Shown: one piece after another, positions 19,496-26,634 of the stretch
How the letters are laid out: every line of letters starts with the position of its first letter
Numbering within the stretch: the first letter of the stretch is position 1
Program-made: the position numbers and the translations under genes
Notes under the pieces: generated by a model
What the model was told of the DNA's origin: nothing
Seen by the model: the letters and a program-made list of their open reading frames with translations, nothing else
Database searches by the model: none
Origin: an uncultured Bacteroidota bacterium
Lineage (GTDB): Bacteria > Bacteroidota > Bacteroidia > Flavobacteriales > Flavobacteriaceae
Reading direction: 5' to 3'
Length of the DNA: 64,000 nt
Assembly (NCBI GenBank): GCA_902560045.1
Contig: CACEKJ010000002.1
Coordinates: 1-64,000 of the forward strand

Positions 19496-20251
19496 CTATA
19501 GAACGGGTAAACCGTTGGAAATGGATGAAATTGGAGCAACACCATATATATCCTTCTTATATACGTTAGTGTTTTTGTCGCCATCAAATCCTACCCAAAG
19601 ATCAGACGAAAAATAGTCATCAATAGCCGATCTATTTGTGAAATAATATACGCCACCATAAATATCTCCATCTAAACTATTTATCATAGTTTTTCCAATC
19701 ATTCCTGGAAAATTTTCATTGCTAAAAACAGGTGCATACTCCATTACCTGTTTACTCATATCTTCGTCTGATGGATTAACTTCATTAGTATAGTTTACAA
19801 CCAATATTTGTAAGTTTTCGGCATCAGAAGATTCAGATGATTTTTTTCTCATTGAGTGAGAACCATTTGCCAACTCTGTTCCCTTAAAGGTTCTAAAAAT
19901 ATCAGTTTTAAAATTTACTAAGTTTGGATGAGCAACAACACCTTTCCATAGTTCAGATTCTAAATATGTATTTACAGATTCTAGGCTTGAAAAATAGTAT
20001 ACTCCTCCGAAAACACCACGTTCAACATCTCCGATAAAAGATTTTCCGATTAATCCTGGGACATTTTCGGATGTAAAATTTGGTGCAACAGCCAATCCTA
20101 GCTCTGCATGCTGGTCGAGTGTCATATTTTCTAATTGATAATTTACAATCAAGACAGTTTCGTCATTGTAAATTGACTCAGACTGTTTTGGTTCTGAATT
20201 TTTGCAAGAAATTATAAAAAGAACACTTGCAATAATTAATAATTTTTTCAT
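19496..20251 (-). CDS. lipoprotein with two tandem YdhR-like ferredoxin-fold domains
   Basis: Signal peptide with lipobox (FIISC, Cys about 16). Two copies of an ~95-residue unit follow. Unit 1 contains VLIVNYQLE ... PGLIGKSFIGD ... GGVYYFSSLESVNTYLESELW. Unit 2 contains ILVVNYTNE ... PGMIGKTMINS ... GGVYYFTNRSAIDDYFSSDLW. The pattern matches the dimeric alpha/beta barrel of the YdhR (putative monooxygenase) group, so the tandem probably folds as an intramolecular dimer. No activity can be assigned; an extracytoplasmic lipid-anchored YdhR is unusual. It is divergent from the quinone reductase gene. Confidence 0.7.
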   Translation of the reverse strand: MKKLLIIASVLFIISCKNSEPKQSESIYNDETVLIVNYQLENMTLDQHAELGLAVAPNFTSENVPGLIGKSFIGDVERGVFGGVYYFSSLESVNTYLESELWKGVVAHPNLVNFKTDIFRTFKGTELANGSHSMRKKSSESSDAENLQILVVNYTNEVNPSDEDMSKQVMEYAPVFSNENFPGMIGKTMINSLDGDIYGGVYYFTNRSAIDDYFSSDLWVGFDGDKNTNVYKKDIYGVAPISSISNGLPVL

Positions 20252-20306
20252 AATGTATTGATTTGATTAAATAATTCTTCTAAGATATTTAATTTGAATT
20301 AAAAAT

Positions 20307-20336
20307 TTCATCAAAACAGATTATTGTTTTGATGAA
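20307..20336. promoter_or_regulatory. 12-bp perfect inverted repeat in a divergent promoter region
   Basis: Arms 20307-20318 (TTCATCAAAACA) and 20325-20336 pair perfectly with a 6-base spacer. It lies between the divergent YdhR-like lipoprotein gene (start 20251) and the flavodoxin-fold gene (start 20393), with no U run on either side. A dimeric regulator's operator controlling both genes is a reasonable guess. Confidence 0.45.
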
Positions 20337-20392
20337 CTAAAATTTTCTTGTTTAAGTGGCATAACGTTTGTAATGTGTATTAAAAACCAAAA

Positions 20393-20968
20393 ATGAAAAA
20401 CCTTGTTATAATAGGTCATCCAGATAAAAGTTCATTTTGTTACAATGGGATTTATAAAACCATAACTCAAGAAATTGAAAATTCAGATCAAGAATTGAAA
20501 ATTGTTGATTTATACAGAGACAGTTTTACCAGACCAAGAAATAATTTAATTGAAAATTATAAAAAATTGATTTTATGGTGTGAAAGAATATATATAATAT
20601 CCCCTGTTTGGTGGTTCAGGCTAACTCCCAGAATGGAAATATTTTTTGATGAAGTTCTTACGCCTGGTTTTGCTTATAAATTTGTAAATATTACAAAAAC
20701 ATATGCTTATCCAAAACCCTTTTTAAAAGATAAAATTGTTAGAACATATATAACTCACGGAGCACCATCAATTCCCGTTAGAACTTTATATTTAAACTCT
20801 GTCAAATTAAGATTAGTGATGGGAGTTTACAGCTTTGTTTTTGGATGGAAAGCCTCACTATGGTTCAAAACCAAACAATTTTGGTCTGTCCCATTTGTTT
20901 CAGAGAAAAAGAGAAAAAAATACCTCTCAAAAGTTAAAAGAGATATTTTAAAAGATTTAAATAAATAA
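20393..20968 (+). CDS. flavodoxin-fold NAD(P)H:quinone reductase (KefF/MdaB-like)
   Basis: 191 residues of the Flavodoxin_2 fold. The N-terminal strand MKNLVIIGHPDKSSF is the FMN/FAD phosphate-binding segment, SPVWWFRLTPRMEIFFDEV (about 72-90) is the family's flavin-ring motif, and a GFAYKF-type segment follows. Two-electron quinone reduction in the cytoplasm is the typical role. It is followed 15 bases later by two small membrane-protein genes on the same strand. Confidence 0.82.
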   Translation: MKNLVIIGHPDKSSFCYNGIYKTITQEIENSDQELKIVDLYRDSFTRPRNNLIENYKKLILWCERIYIISPVWWFRLTPRMEIFFDEVLTPGFAYKFVNITKTYAYPKPFLKDKIVRTYITHGAPSIPVRTLYLNSVKLRLVMGVYSFVFGWKASLWFKTKQFWSVPFVSEKKRKKYLSKVKRDILKDLNK

Positions 20969-20983
20969 TTAAAATAAACGAAT

Positions 20984-21181
20984 ATGAAAAAAATACTAGA
21001 AGTATACTACCCAATAATTTTGGCATTTACCTGTATGATATACTCAATTGGATTGGGTATTTCTGGAAATATTGATGAAGCTCAATATACAGCACACTGG
21101 CCTGGAACAATTCTTTTGTTTGCTATAGCAATACGCCAAAGAAGAAAAGACATTAACTCAAATATTAAAAAAGATGCTTAG
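20984..21181 (+). CDS. small two-helix membrane protein
   Basis: 65 residues with two hydrophobic segments (YYPIILAFTCMIYSIGLGI and WPGTILLFAIAIRQ) and a basic tail (RQRRKDINSNIKK). It lies 15 bases after the quinone reductase gene and overlaps the following small gene by 8 bases, supporting a real co-transcribed gene. Function unknown. Confidence 0.6.
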   Translation: MKKILEVYYPIILAFTCMIYSIGLGISGNIDEAQYTAHWPGTILLFAIAIRQRRKDINSNIKKDA

Positions 21182-21356
21182 TCCCTTAATGTTCATAATA
21201 GGTTTTATTATTTTCCTTTTATACATGTCAGGACTATTATGGATGATAAAAAAATCACATGATGACCAAAGAAAAAGAAGAGAATCTGACCTAAGAAACG
21301 TCGATGATAATGATTATGATGGAGGAGGAAATTGGGGGAGATTTGACAATAATTAG
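21174..21356 (+). CDS. small single-helix membrane protein with Asp/Gly-rich tail
   Basis: 60 residues. One N-terminal transmembrane segment (PLMFIIGFIIFLLYMSGLLWMI) is followed by a highly charged tail (KKSHDDQRKRRESDLRN, then DDNDYDGGGNWGRFDNN). It overlaps the preceding small gene by 8 bases, suggesting translational coupling. No function recognised. Confidence 0.6.
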   Translation: MLSPLMFIIGFIIFLLYMSGLLWMIKKSHDDQRKRRESDLRNVDDNDYDGGGNWGRFDNN

Positions 21357-21392
21357 GTAATTTTTATTAAATTTTCAACGTCATGTTTTTCT

Positions 21393-22232
21393 ATGAGAAT
21401 ATTTTTTTTACTTTCATTTGTATATTTTTCCTCTTGTTTCAAAGAAAATACTATAGAAGAGTCTATTAATGCTTACAGAGTAACACAGAATATTACTTAT
21501 AACAATATAAATGTTGATGTTGTAATAGACAAACCTGCTCTAAATGAAGTTGATGTTTTATTAGTATTTCACGGTACAGTTTCAAATGACCTCAACTTAA
21601 TGACTGCTGCCAATACAACTCTTGATAAATTCAAGAGTGTTTTGGACAGAAATGACATGATGATTATAAGTGTAGCATATCCCCAAGAAAATGTATTATT
21701 TGGCGACGGTATTATTCAATGTGAAGCTGCCTTATTATGGTTAAAAAATAACGCAAGTCAAGAATTAGGGATAACTGTAAATAAGATATTTTTAGGGGGA
21801 CATTCTCAAGGAGGATATATGGTAACAAGACTTAATACTATGCATCAAATAAATGGCGTAATTGCCAATTCACCAGGACCATTAAATCTTGTATATAGGT
21901 GTCAACTTGAAGAGAATGGCCAAGTTCAGTCAAGCGCTGTATGTACTAATTTAAAAAATGTTTATGGAACCACTTCTAACAACCCAAACGCATATTTTGA
22001 AAGATCATTACTCAATTTCACAAATGAATTTAAGTCTGACATTTTGTATGTTCAAGGATTGGATGATTCCCCAATACAAATGTACCTGTGGCCAACTTTT
22101 AAACAAGACGTAATAAATTGCTCAACTTGTCAAAACAAACAGTTTGTTGAAATCCCTGGTGGTGGACACGTATCTCTTTTTGAAAGTCTGACTGCAAAAA
22201 CAGAATTCAACAACTTCATAAACAGCCATTAA
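21393..22232 (+). CDS. alpha/beta-hydrolase lipoprotein
   Basis: 279 residues. A signal ending in the lipobox FSSC (Cys about 15) targets it to the envelope. The fold shows the oxyanion strand VDVLLVFHGT (about 53-62), the nucleophile elbow GGHSQGG (Ser about 145), an acid in QGLDDSP, and a catalytic His in IPGGGHVSLF. Four Cys (YRC, VCTN, CSTC) may form disulfides. It resembles esterase/dienelactone-hydrolase type enzymes; the substrate is unknown. It converges on the tRNA cluster. Confidence 0.75.
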   Translation: MRIFFLLSFVYFSSCFKENTIEESINAYRVTQNITYNNINVDVVIDKPALNEVDVLLVFHGTVSNDLNLMTAANTTLDKFKSVLDRNDMMIISVAYPQENVLFGDGIIQCEAALLWLKNNASQELGITVNKIFLGGHSQGGYMVTRLNTMHQINGVIANSPGPLNLVYRCQLEENGQVQSSAVCTNLKNVYGTTSNNPNAYFERSLLNFTNEFKSDILYVQGLDDSPIQMYLWPTFKQDVINCSTCQNKQFVEIPGGGHVSLFESLTAKTEFNNFINSH

Positions 22233-22336
22233 TAAGTTGTTTAGGTTTTCAAGTTTTAACAAACGCCAATTTACATTTGAACTAAATTGACCTAAGAATA
22301 AATTATAAGAAAATTAAAAATGGCTTTTAATAGATG

Positions 22337-22408
22337 AGCCAATGCCGAGAATTGAACTCGGGACCTCTTCCTTACCAAGGAAGCGCTCTACCACTGAGCT
22401 ACACCGGC
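22337..22408 (-). tRNA. tRNA-Thr (GGU anticodon)
   Basis: 72-base cloverleaf. Acceptor GCCGGTG pairs with CATTGGC using two G-U pairs, the anticodon stem is CTTCC/GGAAG with loop TTGGTAA giving GGU, and the T loop contains GTTCAAT. It is the last of four tandem tRNAs. Confidence 0.95.
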
Positions 22409-22422
22409 TAGTGATTTTTTTG

Positions 22423-22495
22423 AGCGGGAGACCGGGTTCGAACCGGCGACATTCAGCTTGGAAGGCTGACGCTCTACCAACTGAGCTACTCCCGC
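22423..22495 (-). tRNA. tRNA-Gly (UCC anticodon)
   Basis: 73-base cloverleaf. Acceptor GCGGGAG pairs with CTCCCGC, anticodon stem TCAGC/GCTGA with loop CTTCCAA gives UCC, and the T loop is GTTCGAA. Third in the tandem. Confidence 0.96.
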
Positions 22496-22504
22496 ATTAT
22501 TATG

Positions 22505-22586
22505 TGGGGAGAGCAGGATTCGAACCTGCGAAGTTAAAAACAGCAGATTTACAGTCTGCCCTCGTTGGCCGCTTGAGTATCTCCCC
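22505..22586 (-). tRNA. tRNA-Tyr (GUA anticodon)
   Basis: 82-base class II tRNA with a long variable arm. Acceptor GGGGAGA pairs with TCTCCCC, and the anticodon loop CTGTAAA gives GUA. It is followed by an encoded A-C-A rather than full CCA. Second in the tandem. Confidence 0.97.
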
Positions 22587-22612
22587 AAAGTAAATATTTT
22601 AAAGAACTAATG

Positions 22613-22686
22613 AGCCGATGGAGGGACTCGAACCCACGACCTGCTGATTACAAATCAGCTGCTCTAGCCAGCTGAGCTACATCGGC
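22613..22686 (-). tRNA. tRNA-Thr (UGU anticodon)
   Basis: 74-base cloverleaf. Acceptor GCCGATG pairs with CATCGGC, anticodon stem GCTGA/TCAGC with loop TTTGTAA gives UGU. It is the first tRNA after the promoter. The order Thr(UGU)-Tyr-Gly-Thr(GGU) is the one that precedes tuf in many bacteria. Confidence 0.96.
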
Positions 22687-22697
22687 TTAATTTTTTC

Positions 22698-22722
22698 AAA
22701 AAAAACCCCGCTAAATGCGGAA
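22698..22722 (-). terminator. short GC hairpin plus U8 between xerC and the tRNA cluster
   Basis: On the minus strand TTCCGC (22722-22717) pairs with GCGGGG (22711-22706), two of six pairs being U-G, followed by eight T (22705-22698). It is shaped like a terminator for rpsU-xerC, but it lies downstream of the predicted tRNA promoter, so it may instead attenuate tRNA transcription. Confidence 0.6.
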
Positions 22723-22724
22723 TG

Positions 22725-22755
22725 CAAATGTAAATATTTATTTTTTCAAACAAAA
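22725..22755 (-). promoter_or_regulatory. tRNA-cluster promoter (TTTTG-N18-TACATTTG)
   Basis: Minus strand TTTTG at 22755-22751 and TACATTTG at 22732-22725 with 18 bases between match the Bacteroidota -33/-7 pattern. The predicted start near 22718 lies inside the hairpin at 22698-22722. Confidence 0.65.
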
Positions 22756-22795
22756 CAAATTATATTTTTTTTTAAGGAGTAAAAAAAATAAAAAA

Positions 22796-23686
22796 CTAAC
22801 CTTTATTTCTAGGATGAGATTTCTTAAAAACTTTTTTCATTTCCTCAATTGATCTATTTGTATAAACTTGTGTAGCAGCTAGGCTTGTATGCCCTAATAA
22901 ATCCTTTACAGAATTTAAATCAGCACCATTATTTAAGAGATGAGTTGCAAATGAATGTCTGAGAATATGAGGGCTTTTTTTCTGTTTGGTTGAATATTTA
23001 GAAAAATATTTTTTTGTAATACGATAAACAAGATTGTCATAAATTTTTTTTCCTTTAGATGTAATAAAAAAATATTCATTATTAATTTTAAAATTTAATT
23101 TTTCTCTAAAATCTAAATATTGTTTAATTAGAATCATAGTGGATTTAATTAACGGTATATATCTTTCCTTCTTTCTTTTTCCAAGAACTTTGATAGTCTT
23201 ATTATTGATATCAATATTTTTTAATTCCAAATTGATTAACTCCTGTCTCCTAATTCCAGTACTATACAAAATTTCCAAAATCAATCGATCTCTGCAACCT
23301 TCAAAATTATCTTGAAAATTTGTCGAATTTAAAACTTCATAAATTTCTAACTCAGAAAAAGGTAATTGAATTGAGGTCTTTGTTTTTAATGCCTTATGAG
23401 ATGATAAAGGGTTTTTACTTATTGTTTCTGTTTTAAGTAAAAACTTATAGTAACTATTTAGGGAAGAAATTTTTCTATTGATGGTTTTGTTAGTGATTCC
23501 AGTATCTACTAAAAAAACAATCCATGACCTAATTTGGGAATAAACTGCATTTTTAGCCGAATTTTGTGAAAACTCTTTTTGATTAAAACTTTTAAATGAT
23601 TGTAAATCATTTTTGTATGCAACAATCGTTTTTTCTGAGTATTTTTTTTCTAAAGAGAGATAATCAAGAAAAGATTGAAATTCCAT
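22796..23686 (-). CDS. xerC: tyrosine recombinase XerC-type
   Basis: 296 residues. The N-terminal SAM-like core-binding domain (FLDYLSLEKKYSEKTIVAYKNDL) precedes the catalytic domain with STGIRRQEL (Arg I), Lys in VLGKRKKERYIPL, HILRHSFATHL (HxxR), LGHTSLAATQVYT (His/Tyr region) and the nucleophile Tyr in VYTN. It probably resolves chromosome dimers at dif. It lies 64 bases downstream of rpsU on the same strand, a common flavobacterial arrangement. No integron or prophage context is seen, so it reads as a housekeeping recombinase. Confidence 0.93.
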   Translation of the reverse strand: MEFQSFLDYLSLEKKYSEKTIVAYKNDLQSFKSFNQKEFSQNSAKNAVYSQIRSWIVFLVDTGITNKTINRKISSLNSYYKFLLKTETISKNPLSSHKALKTKTSIQLPFSELEIYEVLNSTNFQDNFEGCRDRLILEILYSTGIRRQELINLELKNIDINNKTIKVLGKRKKERYIPLIKSTMILIKQYLDFREKLNFKINNEYFFITSKGKKIYDNLVYRITKKYFSKYSTKQKKSPHILRHSFATHLLNNGADLNSVKDLLGHTSLAATQVYTNRSIEEMKKVFKKSHPRNKG

Positions 23687-23750
23687 ATTAACTATAATCT
23701 ATAAAGTTATAAATAATAGTAATTTAAAAGTAATGTAAATGAGAAAATGA

Positions 23751-23945
23751 TTAAATATCTTCGTTGTCTCTAAGAGTTTGCACATACTGTGCTTTTTGTA
23801 TTTCAGCTCTTCTTTTAACTGAAGGCTTTATAAACTCTTTTCTGGTTTGCAAAGATTTCTTAGTTCCAGTTTTGTCAAACTTTCTCTTGAAACGCTTCAA
23901 TGCTCTGTCGATATTTTCTCCGTCTTTAATTGGTATTATTAGCAT
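23751..23945 (-). CDS. rpsU: 30S ribosomal protein S21 (bS21)
   Basis: 64 residues: MLIIPIKDGENIDRALKRFKRKF, then TGTKKSLQTRKEFIKPSVKRR. Basic, with the usual S21 helical pattern. In Bacteroidota ribosomes bS21, with bS18 and bS6, helps sequester the anti-Shine-Dalgarno tail of 16S rRNA. This gene carries a strong Shine-Dalgarno site, which fits autoregulation by bS21. Monitored promoter and leader are annotated separately. xerC follows on the same transcript. Confidence 0.97.
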   Translation of the reverse strand: MLIIPIKDGENIDRALKRFKRKFDKTGTKKSLQTRKEFIKPSVKRRAEIQKAQYVQTLRDNEDI

Positions 23946-23952
23946 ATTACAA

Positions 23953-23961
23953 ACCTCCTTT
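23953..23961 (-). promoter_or_regulatory. strong Shine-Dalgarno site of rpsU
   Basis: The minus strand reads AAAGGAGGT 7 bases before the rpsU ATG. The other starts I inspected in this AT-rich window lack anything comparable. Published work on Flavobacterium johnsoniae ribosomes proposes that such a site lets only ribosomes lacking bS21 translate rpsU. Confidence 0.9.
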
Positions 23962-23978
23962 CTTTAGAATTAAAGGTG

Positions 23979-24008
23979 CAAATATAAACTAAAAATAATC
24001 TAACAAAA
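23979..24008 (-). promoter_or_regulatory. rpsU promoter (TTTTG-N17-TATATTTG)
   Basis: Minus strand TTTTG (24008-24004) and TATATTTG (23986-23979) with 17 bases between, followed by GC. The predicted start near 23972 gives a leader of about 27 bases that includes the Shine-Dalgarno site. Confidence 0.78.
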
Positions 24009-24026
24009 GATTTTAATGATAAAAAA

Positions 24027-25556
24027 TTAATTTTTTATAGCCTCAAGATATTTATTAAGCTGCTCTTTAACAATCGGAAATAAGAAATATAACCCTATCA
24101 TATTTGGGAAAACCATTGCAAAAATCATCGCATCAGAGAATGCCCATATGGAATTCATACTTGCTGCAGCTCCGACAATCACAAAAACTAAAAATAATAT
24201 CTTGTATGTCATATCCGCTGCTTTTCCTCTACCAAATAAGAATTTCCATGATTGCAATCCGTAATAAGACCACGATATCATCGTAGAAACAGCAAATAAA
24301 ACGACAGCAATTGTTAAAAATATATCAGAATATGGTATATACTGTGCAAATGCCTGAGAGGTAATTCCAGCTCCTTCATACATTACACCATCAATCATAA
24401 CTCCACCCATTCCATCACCGCCATATACAAATGCACCTGTTGAATTAAATGTAATTATTACCAAGGCTGTCATTGTACAAATAACAACTGTGTCAATGAA
24501 TGGCTCTAGTAATGCTACCAACCCTTCAGAAGCTGCATACTTGGTTTTAACAGCCGAGTGTGCAATTGAAGCTGATCCTGCCCCTGCTTCATTTGAAAAA
24601 GCTGCACGTCTAAATCCAACCATTAAAACTCCGATTACACCTCCTACCCCAACAGCTGTTGGATTAAATGCTTCTTTGATAATTAATGCAATAGCATCGT
24701 CAACAAATGAAATATTTATAGCTAAAATGTAGATACATGCCAAGATATAGAGCAATGCCATGAAAGGAACAACTTTTTCAGTGACCGATGCAATTCTTTT
24801 TATTCCACCGATAATTATAATACCAACTAAAGCAGCTAAAACAATTCCTATCATTGCGCCGGCAAAAGTTGATTCGTAACCAAATAAATCTTTTAAAACT
24901 ATTGTAGCCTGATTAGATTGTGCGGCATTTCCTCCTCCAAAAGATCCTCCAATACAGAATACTGCAAATAGACTTCCTGCAATGGTTCCTAATTTTTTAA
25001 AGCCTTTAGATTCTAGACCTTTACTTATATAATACATTGGCCCACCATATACTACACCGTCCTTATCTACATCTCTAAAATATACTCCTAAAGTACATTC
25101 AACAAATTTGGTTGACATACCCAGCAATCCACATACGATCATCCAAAAAGTAGCCCCTGGACCACCTAGAGCGATTGCTAAGGCAACCCCAGCAATGTTA
25201 CCGTTTCCTACTGTTCCAGACACTGCAGTTGCAAGCGCTTGGAAGTGAGAAACTTCTCCTTCTTTATTGCCAGATTCACTTTTATCTAAATCATCATACT
25301 TTCCTCTAACTACATTGATTGATGTCCAAAAATATCTAATGTTAGGAAATCCAAAATATACTGTAAAAAATATTGCACTACCAACGAGAAGCAAAATTAC
25401 AAATGGAGTACCTGCTATTTCGAAGAAAACAACAGAACTAAAAAAATCAGAAATTGGCTTGAAAGCCTCATCAATTCTTTGATCTAATCCCTTGTCTTGA
25501 GCGCTTGTGGTTAAAGAATTTAAAAGTATAATAAATGATAAAAGATATCTTTTCAT
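24027..25556 (-). CDS. alanine/glycine:cation symporter family (AGCS) transporter
   Basis: 509 residues with a signal-like N-terminus and about 11 transmembrane helices. The family signature GTVGNGNIAGVALAIALGGPG (about 112-132) and the downstream FSNEAGAGSASIAHSAV are intact. It imports small neutral amino acids with Na+ or H+ across the inner membrane. The N-terminal signal peptide plus short periplasmic segment (QDKGLDQRIDEAFKPISDFF) is common in the bacteroidetal branch. The gene stands alone, ending close to the rpsU promoter region. Confidence 0.9.
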   Translation of the reverse strand: MKRYLLSFIILLNSLTTSAQDKGLDQRIDEAFKPISDFFSSVVFFEIAGTPFVILLLVGSAIFFTVYFGFPNIRYFWTSINVVRGKYDDLDKSESGNKEGEVSHFQALATAVSGTVGNGNIAGVALAIALGGPGATFWMIVCGLLGMSTKFVECTLGVYFRDVDKDGVVYGGPMYYISKGLESKGFKKLGTIAGSLFAVFCIGGSFGGGNAAQSNQATIVLKDLFGYESTFAGAMIGIVLAALVGIIIIGGIKRIASVTEKVVPFMALLYILACIYILAINISFVDDAIALIIKEAFNPTAVGVGGVIGVLMVGFRRAAFSNEAGAGSASIAHSAVKTKYAASEGLVALLEPFIDTVVICTMTALVIITFNSTGAFVYGGDGMGGVMIDGVMYEGAGITSQAFAQYIPYSDIFLTIAVVLFAVSTMISWSYYGLQSWKFLFGRGKAADMTYKILFLVFVIVGAAASMNSIWAFSDAMIFAMVFPNMIGLYFLFPIVKEQLNKYLEAIKN

Positions 25557-25613
25557 GGTTAGTTATTTAATGCAGGACAATATGAGAAAAAAAATAGATT
25601 TATGAAAATTAAA

Positions 25614-26591
25614 TTACATGTAACCCATTTCACGCATCCAATCATCATTGTATATCTTTTTTAAATATCTGCTTCCATGATCATGAAATAAAACCACAAC
25701 CAAGTCTTCGGGCTTAAAATTTTCCTGTAATTGTAGTACACCCTTAATTGCTGCTCCAGCTGAATTACCTAAAAACATTCCTTCTTCTTTCAGTAATTTT
25801 CTGCAATAAATAGCGGCATCCTTATCAGTAACCTTTGTAAAACCATCTATAATTTCAAAATTTACATTTTCTGGCAACATGTCTTCTCCAATTCCTTCAG
25901 TTACATATGGATAAATTTCGTTCTTATCGAATACTCCGGTTTCATGATATTTTTTTAATACTGAACCGTATGAGTCAACACCCCATATTTTAATATTAGG
26001 ATTTTTTTCTTTTAAATATTTTCCAACTCCTGAAATTGTTCCTCCAGTGCCTACACCCACAACAAAATGTGTGATTTTACCATCTGTTTGGTCCCATATT
26101 TCTGGACCTGTAGACTCATAATGAGCTCTTGGATTACTAGGATTATCGTATTGATTGACGTACCATGAATTTTTAATTTCATTTCCTAATCTTTTTGCAA
26201 CAGAGTAATACGATCTTTCGTCTTCTGGCTCAACATTGGTTGGACAAACAATAACTTCAGCTCCAAAAGCTTTCAAAACATTAATTTTTTCATCTGATTG
26301 CTTATCAGTAGTAACAAAAATACATTTGTAGCCTTTTGAAATTGCTGCAATAGCTAATCCCATTCCGGTATTTCCTGATGTTCCTTCAATAATAGTCCCA
26401 CCAGGCTTAAGAAGACCTTTTTTTTCTGCATCAATAACCATTTTGAGACCAATTCTATCTTTTACAGAATTTCCTGGATTAAATGTTTCATATTTTGCAT
26501 ATACTTTACAAGGAAGATCTTTTGCTAATTTATTTATAGCAATCATTGGAGTATTTCCAATAGTTTCAATTATATTTTTATAGTACATCAT
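25614..26591 (-). CDS. PLP-dependent cysteine synthase / cystathionine beta-synthase-like enzyme
   Basis: 325 residues of the fold-type II PLP family. The lysine that binds PLP is in FNPGNSVKDR (about residue 43), TSGNTGMGLA binds the substrate carboxylate, and VGTGGTISG binds the PLP phosphate. The C-terminus (FHDHGSRYLKKIYNDDWM) resembles cystathionine beta-synthase more than CysK. There is no C-terminal CBS-pair regulatory domain. It makes cysteine or cystathionine; which one cannot be fixed here. It could start at either of the first two Met codons. A TATATTTG promoter precedes it. Confidence 0.85.
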   Translation of the reverse strand: MMYYKNIIETIGNTPMIAINKLAKDLPCKVYAKYETFNPGNSVKDRIGLKMVIDAEKKGLLKPGGTIIEGTSGNTGMGLAIAAISKGYKCIFVTTDKQSDEKINVLKAFGAEVIVCPTNVEPEDERSYYSVAKRLGNEIKNSWYVNQYDNPSNPRAHYESTGPEIWDQTDGKITHFVVGVGTGGTISGVGKYLKEKNPNIKIWGVDSYGSVLKKYHETGVFDKNEIYPYVTEGIGEDMLPENVNFEIIDGFTKVTDKDAAIYCRKLLKEEGMFLGNSAGAAIKGVLQLQENFKPEDLVVVLFHDHGSRYLKKIYNDDWMREMGYM

Positions 26592-26601
26592 TTATGAATT
26601 G

Positions 26602-26634
26602 CAAATATAATCCAATGAATCAGAATTAAATCAA
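26602..26634 (-). promoter_or_regulatory. promoter of the cysteine synthase-like gene
   Basis: Minus strand TATATTTG at 26609-26602, followed by C, with TTG at 26634-26632, a 22-base spacing. The start codon lies only about 10 bases downstream of the box, so the leader is very short or absent. Confidence 0.6.

Noticed and set aside
22342..22593. Two opposite-strand frames over the tRNA cluster (for example GRPGSNRRHSAWKADALPTELL)
   Set aside because: A well-known spurious translation of tRNA genes; the tRNA structures explain the sequence.
22796..23686. Tyrosine recombinase as evidence of an integrated element
   Set aside because: It is XerC-like, next to rpsU in the usual flavobacterial arrangement, with no att repeats, phage genes or second recombinase seen.
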